Origin: Bacillota bacterium
GTDB taxonomy: Bacteria; Bacillota_I; Bacilli_A; RF39; UBA660
Direction of reading: 5' to 3'
Assembly: GCA_003149915.1 (NCBI GenBank)
Contig: QAMK01000033.1
Location: forward strand, 1 to 64,000
DNA length: 64,000 bases
The notes beneath the pieces were generated by a model. That model was not told the origin of the DNA. It saw nothing but the letters and a program-made list of their open reading frames with translations, and did no database searches. The position numbers and the translations under genes were made by a program. Below, in pieces: positions 44,902-53,272 of the stretch (position 1 is its first letter; each line of letters starts with the position of its first letter).

Positions 44902-45333
44902 CTACTTCGTCATCATCCATTGGTGCCATTTTTCTAACACTTCTCTATCACTAGGATACGTGATCATGTTTTTGGCATCTAAGTAGGAATAGAATCCTAG
45001 TAATGCGACATCTTCATGAACTGATAGTAAATTTTCGGAGTTTGGTGTGGCAGCAAAATAAACGACTTCTTTTTGCACGCCAGGAGCGGACTCGTAATGC
45101 GTCGTTGCACGAAATGTTTGATTAATTGTGGCATCCAAGTTCGTTTCTTCTTTAATTTTACGAATCGCTGTTTCTACTTCTGTTTCGCCATCTTTCATAT
45201 GTCCTTTAGGAAAGCCCCAATGAGATGCATACAAGGATGGTAAAGTAGATGCGGTATGTTTTACTAATAGGACGTACATTGTATCATTTTGTTTTTGGTA
45301 GATGACTGCACCAACTGATTTTTCTTGTTTCAT
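44902..45333 (-). CDS. Nudix hydrolase (Ap4A-type)
   Basis: 143 residues. Nudix box G44-x5-E50-x7-R58-K-x-x-E62-E63: the metal-binding Glu pair is present, but the Glu after Arg in the consensus REUxEE is Lys59. The start SVGAVIYQKQNDTMYVLLVKH and GFPKGHMKDGE resemble bis(5'-nucleosyl)-tetraphosphatases. Expected to hydrolyse dinucleoside polyphosphates or related nucleotides. Same strand as sigG and 23 bases downstream of it. Confidence 0.87.
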   Translation of the reverse strand: MKQEKSVGAVIYQKQNDTMYVLLVKHTASTLPSLYASHWGFPKGHMKDGETEVETAIRKIKEETNLDATINQTFRATTHYESAPGVQKEVVYFAATPNSENLLSVHEDVALLGFYSYLDAKNMITYPSDREVLEKWHQWMMTK

Positions 45334-45356
45334 ATTATCACCAACTTCATTATACT

Positions 45357-46130
45357 CTATTTTACTAATTTTTTAACCATGGCAATCGCACCTTTTTCCA
45401 GTCTTGACACTTGAGCTTGACTAATTCCTAACGACTCTGCAATTTCCATTTGGGTTTTGCCAAGTACAAAACGATTTTCAATGATCATGTGCTCTCTAGG
45501 TGTCAGTTTCTTTAAAGCTTCTTGCAAGGCCATATTAGTTGCAACATCTTCTCTTCCTTTTTTATCTTCAATTTGGTCGTACAAGTAGATGGTATCACCA
45601 CCATCGTTATAGATCGGTTCAAACATACTAATCGGTTCTTTTAGGGAATCTAACGCATGGATGACGTCGTATGGTGTTACTTCTAATGCCGTGGCAATTT
45701 CTTCTGTACTAGGACTTTGACCGGTGTTGGCTAAATAGGATTCTTTAAATCGTAAGGCACGATATGCCAAATCTTTTAGAGAACGACTGACACGAATGCT
45801 AGAATTATCGCGCAAATATCTTTTTACTTCGCCTTCGATCATCGGAACGGCATAGGTACTGAATTTCACATCGTAACTAGTATCAAAGTTTTCAATCGCT
45901 TTTAAAAGGCCGATGCATCCGACTTGAAATAAATCATCCATATTTTCTTCTTTTTTGGTAAAGCGTTTTAAAATACTCAATACCAGTTTTAAGTTTCCGG
46001 TTACCAGACGATCCTTCACCGTTGTGTTTCCTGCTTTGTACTCTTTTAGTAACTTTGTCATTTCTTCACTACTCAGTACTTCAATATTCGCTGTATTCAC
46101 GCCAGTTAGTTCTACTTTATGGCGTGACAT
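45357..46130 (-). CDS. sigG: Sporulation sigma factor sigma-G
   Basis: 257 residues from ATG 46130 (MSRHKVELTGVNT), the canonical sigma-G N-terminus. Region 2 has DDLFQVGCIGLLKAIENFD and KFSTYAVPMIEGEVKRYLRDN; region 3 SIRVSRSLKDLAY; the linker PISMFEPIYNDGGD is typical of sigma-G/F; region 4 is TQMEIAESLGISQAQVSRLEK. It directs late forespore transcription. The SD AGGAG lies in the 3' arm of a hairpin (46133-46180), suggesting damped translation. Confidence 0.95.
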   Translation of the reverse strand: MSRHKVELTGVNTANIEVLSSEEMTKLLKEYKAGNTTVKDRLVTGNLKLVLSILKRFTKKEENMDDLFQVGCIGLLKAIENFDTSYDVKFSTYAVPMIEGEVKRYLRDNSSIRVSRSLKDLAYRALRFKESYLANTGQSPSTEEIATALEVTPYDVIHALDSLKEPISMFEPIYNDGGDTIYLYDQIEDKKGREDVATNMALQEALKKLTPREHMIIENRFVLGKTQMEIAESLGISQAQVSRLEKGAIAMVKKLVK

Positions 46131-46132
46131 AA

Positions 46133-46180
46133 AAAAACTCTCTCCTTTCATCTTTATCTTGATTCTAGGATAGAGTTTTT
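46133..46180 (-). promoter_or_regulatory. Hairpin sequestering the sigG ribosome-binding site
   Basis: Arms 46167-46180 (5' in RNA) and 46133-46146 pair over 14 positions with one A/G mismatch and a 20-base loop. The 3' arm contains the SD AGGAG and ends in T7. It could also terminate the upstream gene. A comparable RBS-occluding leader is known for B. subtilis sigG. Confidence 0.65.
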
Positions 46181-46185
46181 ATTCG

Positions 46186-47046
46186 TTAGGCAAGAATTCC
46201 TACATTGTAATATTTCATATTCTCTTCAATCGTATCCATCAAATAGGCATCGTTTTGAAACACTTCGTTAGAAAGTTGAATCAATATATATATTTCATCA
46301 CTGTCATTTTCAAACAAGGACAACTGAAATAAGTAAAGACTTCCTTCTACCTTAGCACGAAAACTAGTCGTATAGTAAGTCATAAAAGTTGTTTCGTGAT
46401 GGGATTTTGGTTCTATCACTTGATAGCCTTCTTCTTCTTTCTCATACGTTGCCAAGATGGCTTCGAAGTACGACTCTCCTTCTTTGTCGTTTAATTCCGT
46501 TTTGGTGTAATAAATTAAAGAAGTACCAAACGTTTCGTATGGATCATTACAAGTCATCGTATTATCTACGGTTTCACAGGTAAAGTCTTTTGGTAACTCA
46601 TATTGCATATGATGAAACGTCATCGTTTGCGATAGGGTATCGTCTCTTTCCATTGGTGTTTGTATCCATAGCGTAAAGTCTATGATAAATAAAATTACAA
46701 AAATAATGATAAGAAAGATTTCTATGATTGGTACCACTTTTAATTTTGGAGTTCTCATCTTTGTCGCATAATAGTATGGTACATAGAAAGGTTTTAGAAA
46801 AATCGTCAATAACAGCAATTTCAATTTATGAGCAGAACCATCTTTTATGATGTGAGAAATGACTACTACAAAACAAGCAAAGTCACTCAATATTAATAAA
46901 AAACAAACCAATAATAAAGCAGATAACAACACATAATCGGTGCTTCCCATCCAACTAAGATGGATAAAGGCCCAGACTAGCAACTGCAAGGATAGTGGCA
47001 AAATAAAATAAGCGATGTCTTGAATGGTTCGTTTCATATGATTCAC
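46186..47046 (-). CDS. Polytopic membrane protein with extracytoplasmic domain
   Basis: 286 residues. Four hydrophobic segments lie in the first 130 residues (about 10-27, 36-66, 74-98, 104-126). An acidic extracytoplasmic domain follows with two Cys (DFTCETVDNTMTCND) and a DUF-like ending QLSNEVFQNDAYLMDTIEENM. It precedes sigG on the same strand, with the RBS hairpin between. No family recognised. Confidence 0.7.
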   Translation of the reverse strand: MNHMKRTIQDIAYFILPLSLQLLVWAFIHLSWMGSTDYVLLSALLLVCFLLILSDFACFVVVISHIIKDGSAHKLKLLLLTIFLKPFYVPYYYATKMRTPKLKVVPIIEIFLIIIFVILFIIDFTLWIQTPMERDDTLSQTMTFHHMQYELPKDFTCETVDNTMTCNDPYETFGTSLIYYTKTELNDKEGESYFEAILATYEKEEEGYQVIEPKSHHETTFMTYYTTSFRAKVEGSLYLFQLSLFENDSDEIYILIQLSNEVFQNDAYLMDTIEENMKYYNVGILA

Positions 47047-47113
47047 CTCTTTTATCTTACCATAAATCCTTACAAAAGAAAAACCCTACTTCCGTAGAGT
47101 TTATAAAACATAA

Positions 47114-47207
47114 TGGCGGAGCAGGAGGGATTTGAACCCTCGCACCAGTTTATTCCCGATCTACACCCTTAGCAGGGGCGCCTCTTCAGCCTCTTGAGTA
47201 CTGCTCC
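47114..47207 (-). tRNA. tRNA-Ser (anticodon GCT)
   Basis: Acceptor GGAGCAG/CTGCTCC, anticodon loop CTGCTAA (GCT), a long variable arm and encoded CCA. A single tRNA between two protein genes. Confidence 0.94.
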
Positions 47208-47303
47208 AAAACCAAAGTTTTGGGAATCCATTTGGCATTCCGTAGTTATAATATTACCCTAAAAGCTAAAGTGTGTCAAGATTTTTTTGATTTAACTTCT
47301 TTT

Positions 47304-47915
47304 TTATGATTCTACATTGCTATCCATAATTTCAAAATGAAAGTGCATTTGATTGATATCGAAATCGATTGTGGAAATTTGTTCATTAGATGTTGTTACT
47401 GTTGCAACAATTTTTGTTTGATTATCAAAGTCAAAGAAACTTGGGAACATCTGAATTAGATTGTTAACCGCAATTAATTTGGTTGCTAGTAAATTGGTTT
47501 CTAACTCGAATGTACCATTTTCATCGTTCCATGTATCTACTTTGATTATTTCGAAAATATTTGTTACGTTTAGACTTGTGTCAAAAACCTGTGGGTTTGC
47601 ATTGGCAATATTTTGTTGCATTACTTCGCCCGTTTCATAATTCAATAGATAGTACGATGTAAGTGGCATTCCCTGTCTTGTCAGTGTCAATGCTACATCT
47701 TGCATATTTGCATGAATATCGAAAGTAGCATTGACAGACGTTTCTTCATCGATACTAATATCTAACTTAATTTGATAATTTTGCAACGACTTTGTATTTT
47801 CAACGTAATTTACTTCATTTGGAGATTGTTTATTTGATAACAATAAAAAGAGTCCTGTTCCTATTAAAGCAACTGATATCAGCATAATTAAAATAGTAAT
47901 AATTTTCTTCTTCAC
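47304..47915 (-). CDS. Membrane-anchored protein, unknown
   Basis: 203 residues from GTG 47915 (MKKKIITIL), with AGGTG five bases upstream. The longer in-frame reading to 47960 would overlap the preceding gene. One TM helix (about 4-26) and a beta-rich extracytoplasmic domain (YQIKLDISIDEETSVNATFDIHANM; later TKIVATVTTSNEQISTIDFDI). Coupled to the prepilin-like gene, whose stop is five bases upstream; it may be an accessory of it. Confidence 0.7.
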   Translation of the reverse strand: MKKKIITILIMLISVALIGTGLFLLLSNKQSPNEVNYVENTKSLQNYQIKLDISIDEETSVNATFDIHANMQDVALTLTRQGMPLTSYYLLNYETGEVMQQNIANANPQVFDTSLNVTNIFEIIKVDTWNDENGTFELETNLLATKLIAVNNLIQMFPSFFDFDNQTKIVATVTTSNEQISTIDFDINQMHFHFEIMDSNVES

Positions 47916-47919
47916 TTTA

Positions 47920-49833
47920 TCACCTGCCAACAATTGTAAGTTTTGCATATCCACTGCCATTTCGTATTCCAGCTAACGATGAAATCAAAGTGCCATAATT
48001 CGTATCAAAAAAATTACTTCCTCCTACTGCAGCACTATAATATCCATCGCCACCAGAACCACCAGCATATCCGCCGCCGCCTCCGCCGCCGCACGGTGCA
48101 GTACCTAAGGTTCCATCACCAGTGTTTATTTTTCCTCGTTCTCCAGCACCAGAGTAAATGTTTCCAAGATTTCCAGACCCAGGTGCACCGCCGGCACCAC
48201 CGTAAGTTGCTTGCCATTTACCATCCGCATCACCAGCAACACCAGCACTGCCGCCGCCGCCACCTGCCACAATAATTCTGGAACCATTATAGCGAATATC
48301 GGTACCGCCGCCTCCGCCACCAGCACATCCTTCTAAGCCAACAGCACCTCCATTATATCCTATAGCACCAACTACTATTGTTAAAACGTCTCCCTGTTTC
48401 AAACTAACTTCTCCTGCTACGTATCCACCTTTTCCACCAGGAATATCTTGACTATATCTATGTAAATCGCTTTCTCCTTGGGAACCCCAAACCTCAATTT
48501 TATATTTTGCTGTATATGGTACACTAAATGTTTGAAAATTACCAGTATAACCATATTCCCAACTCCTACCAATTGGAATCTGGCTGATTATTAAATCAAA
48601 CTCCATATAGTTATCACTAATATTTCCGGCTGTATCTACTGCCTTAATATAAAAGTGCCAAGAGCCATCCCAATTAATTAACCAAGGGTTGGTAAGGTCA
48701 CTCCAACTATTTAAGTCATGAGAATAGATGTATTTTGCAATTCCTACATTGTCGTGTCCAACAGCAGTAATTGTCACTGGGACATCAGAAGTAGAACCTG
48801 AAGAATAACTACCACCACTATTTTTAGTTAAATCTACACGGTCCATAACAGGTTTATCCTTATCAATTTTAATCGTTTGAGAAGTAGTATTTGTATTGCC
48901 GGCATAATCTTGAATGGTCAATGTAAATGTTGCACTTGAATTGCTTGCTGTATAACTTTCTGGATTAACCGTACAAGATGCGATACCCGATCCTGATCCA
49001 TCATTTTGATTTGTACAGGTTCCTGTGACAGTTGAAATATACCAATCATTATTCCCTTTGGTTCCACTTAAAGACAATGTGGCAGTAGGTTTATCGTTGT
49101 CAATTTTAATTATTACAACCGTATCTCCTGAGATATTACCATTGGTATCTACTGCTCGGAAATACACTTTTTTGTTCATCGATGCTTCAAAAGTTACTTG
49201 GTTTCCTGTCATTCTTACATAACTGGAACCATCTAAAGAATACTCATAATGGTCTATATCATAAAAGTATGGGTTTACAGATGATACCGTAACGATTACT
49301 TTTCCTCTCGTCCAAGTATCAAACGTATAATCACTCGTTACTCCATCCACTACTTTTACGGCGCTATCGATATTGACAATAAAATTTCCATTGACTCCTT
49401 TACATCCCGTTGGAGCTGTACCAGATTCATGAAAGACCTCGCCTGTCGTACGATCGGTACATGTTAAGAAGTATTGATAAGTAAAATGGTTGGTTCCTGG
49501 TACTCTCGTTGCTTGAACGATTCCTTGTTGTCCTTCACTAGAAAGACACGTAATATCACTTTCCTGAATTAATTCTTCTTCGACTAAACTATCGTATGGA
49601 ATGTCAAAACAGTTTTCCGTTTCATCAAAACTTTTACCATATTGCTCCACATATAAGTCTGCAGCTTCACCTACAATTGTTGTAAAGTACTCAAATTTTT
49701 TTGCATTTTGACTTTTCTGTAAATTGACTACTGCTGGAATTGAAATACCTAACACAATTCCAATTAACATTATCACTACTAATAATTCTATTAATGTAAA
49801 TCCTTTTTTCTTGCGTTTTGACTTTAATTGCAT
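47920..49833 (-). CDS. Prepilin-like surface protein with large Gly-rich domain
   Basis: 637 residues. A class III signal KKKGFTLIELLVVIMLIGI: cleavage after G11, Glu at +5. The pilin helix runs to about 60, followed by a pilin-like segment with Cys pairs. Ig-like modules follow (about 170-420, VYFRAVDTNGNISGD, FTLTIQDYAGNTNT, FYIKAVDTAGNISDN). A C-terminal domain (about 430-637) is extremely Gly-rich (GCAGGGGGGTDIRY, IVAGGGGGSAG), resembling the glycine-rich domain of ALK/LTK-type receptors. It is probably an adhesive minor pilin; the matching prepilin peptidase is outside this window. Confidence 0.82.
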   Translation of the reverse strand: MQLKSKRKKKGFTLIELLVVIMLIGIVLGISIPAVVNLQKSQNAKKFEYFTTIVGEAADLYVEQYGKSFDETENCFDIPYDSLVEEELIQESDITCLSSEGQQGIVQATRVPGTNHFTYQYFLTCTDRTTGEVFHESGTAPTGCKGVNGNFIVNIDSAVKVVDGVTSDYTFDTWTRGKVIVTVSSVNPYFYDIDHYEYSLDGSSYVRMTGNQVTFEASMNKKVYFRAVDTNGNISGDTVVIIKIDNDKPTATLSLSGTKGNNDWYISTVTGTCTNQNDGSGSGIASCTVNPESYTASNSSATFTLTIQDYAGNTNTTSQTIKIDKDKPVMDRVDLTKNSGGSYSSGSTSDVPVTITAVGHDNVGIAKYIYSHDLNSWSDLTNPWLINWDGSWHFYIKAVDTAGNISDNYMEFDLIISQIPIGRSWEYGYTGNFQTFSVPYTAKYKIEVWGSQGESDLHRYSQDIPGGKGGYVAGEVSLKQGDVLTIVVGAIGYNGGAVGLEGCAGGGGGGTDIRYNGSRIIVAGGGGGSAGVAGDADGKWQATYGGAGGAPGSGNLGNIYSGAGERGKINTGDGTLGTAPCGGGGGGGYAGGSGGDGYYSAAVGGSNFFDTNYGTLISSLAGIRNGSGYAKLTIVGR

Positions 49834-49869
49834 ATCGCACCACCTTTTTATTCTTTTTTTTGATTTAAA

Positions 49870-52044
49870 TTAGAGTGGTTTGCCGCATAAGTAACAGAAC
49901 TTTGCTTCTGGCGGTAATTTTGCACCACAGTTTGGACATTTTTTACTATTATCTGTTACAACAGTCTCCACAGGTGCTACAAATGAATTTTCTGTTGGAG
50001 CTTGAGGCTGTAGAGAATCCAATGGTTCTGGTTGACCTACAAAACTTTGAATTTGTCCAACAGGAACATCCGTTTGTTGTATATTTGGTTCCGCATCCAT
50101 TTGATTATTCGATAGGAAATTATCTAAATTAAAACCATCTGGAGTAGGTGCCGTCGCCGGTATGGTTTCTGCGGCAGCAGCCGCATTGTTAATCATTGCT
50201 TGTGTTGTATCAACTATATTTGTAACTTCTCTTGTCGTTTGAGATACTGGGTTCTGAACAGAGTTTTGTGATGTATCAAAAGCGGACGGAGTTGTATTAT
50301 CTAGTCCTAATAAACTATTAATATCAATATCCGTCGGTGCATTTGGCGAAGATGATTCTGGTTTGACAGATATATCTTGAGAAGGCATAGGTTGTTGCGG
50401 CACAGTTTCATTAGGTTTTGTCACTGTTGAAGTTGAAGATGGTGTCATTGGAGTAACATTTTCAATTGGGGCACCAGTTTCAACAGGAGCAGAAATTGTT
50501 GCAGGTGTTGTCTGAGAAGTCTGCGGTTGTGGCATCGAATTTGATTCTGTCATATTAATTTCTGGCACAACTGGCGCATCCGGCGTTAGTGGAACTGCTT
50601 CCAATTCAGCTGGATTAATTCCTAAAATTTTACTGATATCGTCGTTAAAGTCAGCAGATGAGACATCATTTTGTGGTTGTGTAGTCTGTGTTGGTTGTGA
50701 TGCAGGGACTTCTGGAACTGCTGCAGATGGTTGTTCTAATGGAACAGCTTGCAAGTCATTGGGATTGATTCCTAAAATTTGGTTGATATCTTGTGATACT
50801 GATTCATCTTGAGAAGGCATACTTTGAGATGGTGTATTTACTGGTGCAACTGCAGGAGCTGGCATTGTGGTATCGAGTGGAACGTTCATGATTGCATCCG
50901 CAGAAAAAGATTGACTCGGCACTTCTGGTGGTGCAATTACCTGGGATGACTGGTCCATCTGTGGTGACATTTGCTGTTGAGACATTAAATCAGGTGCTGG
51001 TTGCGATATTGAAAAATCAGATGTTGGTTGCGTGACTGGTGCCGGAGCTACAGGTTCTGCTTGTAACTGTACGCCAAATACGTTATCTGCATTAATATTG
51101 GATTGTTCAACAGGGGCTTTTGGTGCGTTAGGTCCTGTTGTAGGTTGTAATCCTAGTAATTGTTCGACTGTCATTTTAGCAGGGGCTGCTCCAAATTTGC
51201 TTTCTGTTTCAGTTGATTCCATTTGTGCAGGTGCTACTGGCGAGACATTTACGTCTTGACTAGCCTCTGGCATAAAAAATTGATTTGGTGTTGCACTATA
51301 AGATCTAGGTGGTTCTGGTGTTGGTGCTATCATTCCTGCATCCATTTGTGGTGTGCCAAGTTCTGGAACTCCTCCTACTCCATTTGCATTGTTCATTGCC
51401 GCTTCGCTCATATCTTGAAAAGCCATACTGATTCCCTCCTTATTCATATCACTTTCAAACATTTCATTTGTATCGTTCGTCATCGGTGCTGCCGTTACAA
51501 CGTCATCAACATTTTGAGCCGGGTCAAAAATGAGTCCTTGATTGTAATCTTCAAACACCATTCGATTCGGTGCGATGACTTCTTTCACTGTAGGTGTTTC
51601 TTCTACTTCTGTATAGTAATAATTTCTGTCATACTCAGAATCTCCAAATCCTAATATAATTGTAAATATCGGATTTAGGAAGAATAATCCCCATCCGAAC
51701 GATGGTTTCTTTTTAAATACTTGTGCTAAATTCATCGAAAGACGATACCAAGAATACAGTCCTACGACAGGAATACACAATAATATAAAATGATATGCTT
51801 TTAACTTTGCTAAGTTTAATAAACTGATAATATTATAAATCGGAATCAAACTAATAAATCCCGGTTTTTTTGCTTTGGTAAAGATGCCCCAAAGGGCTAC
51901 TAGTTCGATGATAACAATCAATGCAGCAACTAAAACAATCGTCACCATAATCTTGTTATCTGTCGAATTAAAAAAAGATAAAGCATTCATGAACCAGCCA
52001 GTATCCGAGTAGCTAAAGATATCGTATGCTATCATGTGGAACAC
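49870..52044 (-). CDS. DUF5684-like membrane protein with repeat tail and zinc ribbon
   Basis: 724 residues. The N-terminal membrane domain (about 33-140, IFTKAKKPGFISLIPIYNIISLLNLAK) fits DUF5684. A long Pro/Gln/Ser/Thr-rich disordered region (150-695) carries short recurring motifs: LLGLQP (295-301), VFGVQ (322-326), ILGINP at 423-428 and 473-478, and LLGLDN (578-583). The C-terminus is a zinc ribbon with C703, C706, C717 and C720 (CPNCGAKLPPEAKFCYLCG). The repeats look like docking peptides for one partner. Function unknown. Confidence 0.78.
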   Translation of the reverse strand: MFHMIAYDIFSYSDTGWFMNALSFFNSTDNKIMVTIVLVAALIVIIELVALWGIFTKAKKPGFISLIPIYNIISLLNLAKLKAYHFILLCIPVVGLYSWYRLSMNLAQVFKKKPSFGWGLFFLNPIFTIILGFGDSEYDRNYYYTEVEETPTVKEVIAPNRMVFEDYNQGLIFDPAQNVDDVVTAAPMTNDTNEMFESDMNKEGISMAFQDMSEAAMNNANGVGGVPELGTPQMDAGMIAPTPEPPRSYSATPNQFFMPEASQDVNVSPVAPAQMESTETESKFGAAPAKMTVEQLLGLQPTTGPNAPKAPVEQSNINADNVFGVQLQAEPVAPAPVTQPTSDFSISQPAPDLMSQQQMSPQMDQSSQVIAPPEVPSQSFSADAIMNVPLDTTMPAPAVAPVNTPSQSMPSQDESVSQDINQILGINPNDLQAVPLEQPSAAVPEVPASQPTQTTQPQNDVSSADFNDDISKILGINPAELEAVPLTPDAPVVPEINMTESNSMPQPQTSQTTPATISAPVETGAPIENVTPMTPSSTSTVTKPNETVPQQPMPSQDISVKPESSSPNAPTDIDINSLLGLDNTTPSAFDTSQNSVQNPVSQTTREVTNIVDTTQAMINNAAAAAETIPATAPTPDGFNLDNFLSNNQMDAEPNIQQTDVPVGQIQSFVGQPEPLDSLQPQAPTENSFVAPVETVVTDNSKKCPNCGAKLPPEAKFCYLCGKPL

Positions 52045-52161
52045 CTCTTTATTCTATTTATAATTATAATGGAAAGTAGATGAAAAGGCAATAAAAACCC
52101 GTTCAGCTTCATCAATCTAGGCAAAATAAAAGTCCTTATTACTAAGGACTTAATTCTTCAT

Positions 52162-52238
52162 TGGTGACCAGTACGGAATTCGAATCCGTGAATGCTGCCG
52201 TGAAAGGGCAGTGTGTTAAGCCACTTCACCAACTGGCC
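52162..52238 (-). tRNA. tRNA-Glu (anticodon TTC)
   Basis: Acceptor GGCCAGT/ACTGGTC, anticodon loop CTTTCAC (TTC), CCA encoded. Confidence 0.94.
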
Positions 52239-52243
52239 ATATA

Positions 52244-52320
52244 TGGCGCCCCAACTAGGACTTGAACCTAGGACCCCTTGATTAACAGTCAAGTGCTCTA
52301 ACCAGCTGAGCTATTGAGGC
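52244..52320 (-). tRNA. tRNA-Asn (anticodon GTT)
   Basis: Acceptor GCCTCAA/TTGGGGC with one G-T pair, anticodon loop CTGTTAA (GTT), CCA encoded. It is the cognate tRNA sensed by the asnS T-box. Confidence 0.94.
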
Positions 52321-52327
52321 AAATAAA

Positions 52328-52404
<77 letters not shown>

Positions 52405-52437
52405 ATTTATGTTGCTTTTTCATGCAAGTACTACTCA

Positions 52438-52466
52438 ATAATACTATAAAATTACATTGAAAGCAA
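52438..52466 (-). promoter_or_regulatory. Promoter of the Ile-Asn-Glu tRNA unit
   Basis: TTGCTT (52461-52466), 17-bp spacer, TATTAT (52438-52443), about 35 bases before tRNA-Ile. Confidence 0.6.
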
Positions 52467-52552
52467 GCATTTTTTTTGCATTTGTCGCAAAAATATACGT
52501 TTCTAAAAAGAAACGACAATCTATTCACTTAGTTTCCTAAGGATTGCCAAAT

Positions 52553-52628
52553 TGGTGTCCCCTTGGAGGCTCGAACTCCAGACCCACTGATTAAGAGTCA
52601 GTTGCTCTACCAACTGAGCTAAGGAGAC
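52553..52628 (-). tRNA. tRNA-Lys (anticodon CTT)
   Basis: Acceptor GTCTCCT/AGGGGAC, anticodon loop CTCTTAA (CTT), CCA encoded. Downstream, a CGTTTC/GAAACG hairpin (52498-52515) separates it from the next tRNA promoter. Confidence 0.93.
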
Positions 52629-52656
52629 AACTTGCTTTTTTATCGAAAGCAAATTT

Positions 52657-52685
52657 ATTTTATCGCATTTTGTCTTATAATGCAA
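52657..52685 (-). promoter_or_regulatory. Promoter of tRNA-Lys(CTT)
   Basis: TTGCAT (52680-52685), 17-bp spacer, TAAAAT (52657-52662). Confidence 0.6.
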
Positions 52686-52708
52686 GTCCTATTTTCACAA
52701 AACATATT

Positions 52709-53152
52709 TTATTTTTTACAATATGTCTTAAATTCTGTTTGATTTCTAAAAATATCTTTTGCAAGTTCCGTAATGCCAAAGTTCACATCTTTGTTTGTCA
52801 TTTTCTTACCATGACAGTTGTAAGTATCTGAAATACTTGCTACAACTAACCTTGCCTTTTGAAATGGAGACATCTTCTCATAGTCCTTTTGATTACTTGT
52901 ATAGGCAATTAAATTGGCTAGAATTTCATCTTTATACTGATATTGTTTTAAATAATCGATTAACTCGTTATTTACTTGTGCTGGATCGATTCTTAAACTT
53001 TCTAGTGGTACGGTCGAATTAATAACAGCATCTATATAAGAATAAAAGTTATCTGGTGTTAACTTACTCAATTCATTTGTCAAATCAAATTGATTCATCA
53101 ATGTAAATACGATATCACTGTTTTCTTCATGATTTCTTTCAAAAAATGTCAT
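52709..53152 (-). CDS. Hypothetical helical protein
   Basis: 147 residues, cytosolic and mostly helical (LTNELSKLTPDNFYSYIDAVI, MSPFQKARLVVASISDTYNCHGKKM). Two Cys, no metal motif. It lies between tRNA-Lys and a divergent plus-strand gene. No family recognised. Confidence 0.65.
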   Translation of the reverse strand: MTFFERNHEENSDIVFTLMNQFDLTNELSKLTPDNFYSYIDAVINSTVPLESLRIDPAQVNNELIDYLKQYQYKDEILANLIAYTSNQKDYEKMSPFQKARLVVASISDTYNCHGKKMTNKDVNFGITELAKDIFRNQTEFKTYCKK

Positions 53153-53220
53153 ATTCTCTCCTCTTTTCTGCGGACTTCGTATTATAGCATATTATTTTTC
53201 TTTTTTCAATATGATTTTTC

Positions 53221-53249
53221 TTGTGTTACACGATTTTTCCCGTTATACT
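53221..53249 (+). promoter_or_regulatory. Promoter of the plus-strand 337-residue gene
   Basis: TTGTGT (53221-53226), 17-bp spacer, TATACT (53244-53249), then AGAGG before the ATG at 53273. Confidence 0.65.
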
Positions 53250-53272
53250 ATCTTATTAAGAGAGGTTATATT

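Noticed and set aside
51223..51654. Plus-strand open frame opposite the zinc-ribbon protein gene
   Set aside because: No SD, Cys/His-rich shadow composition, antiparallel to a well-supported gene.
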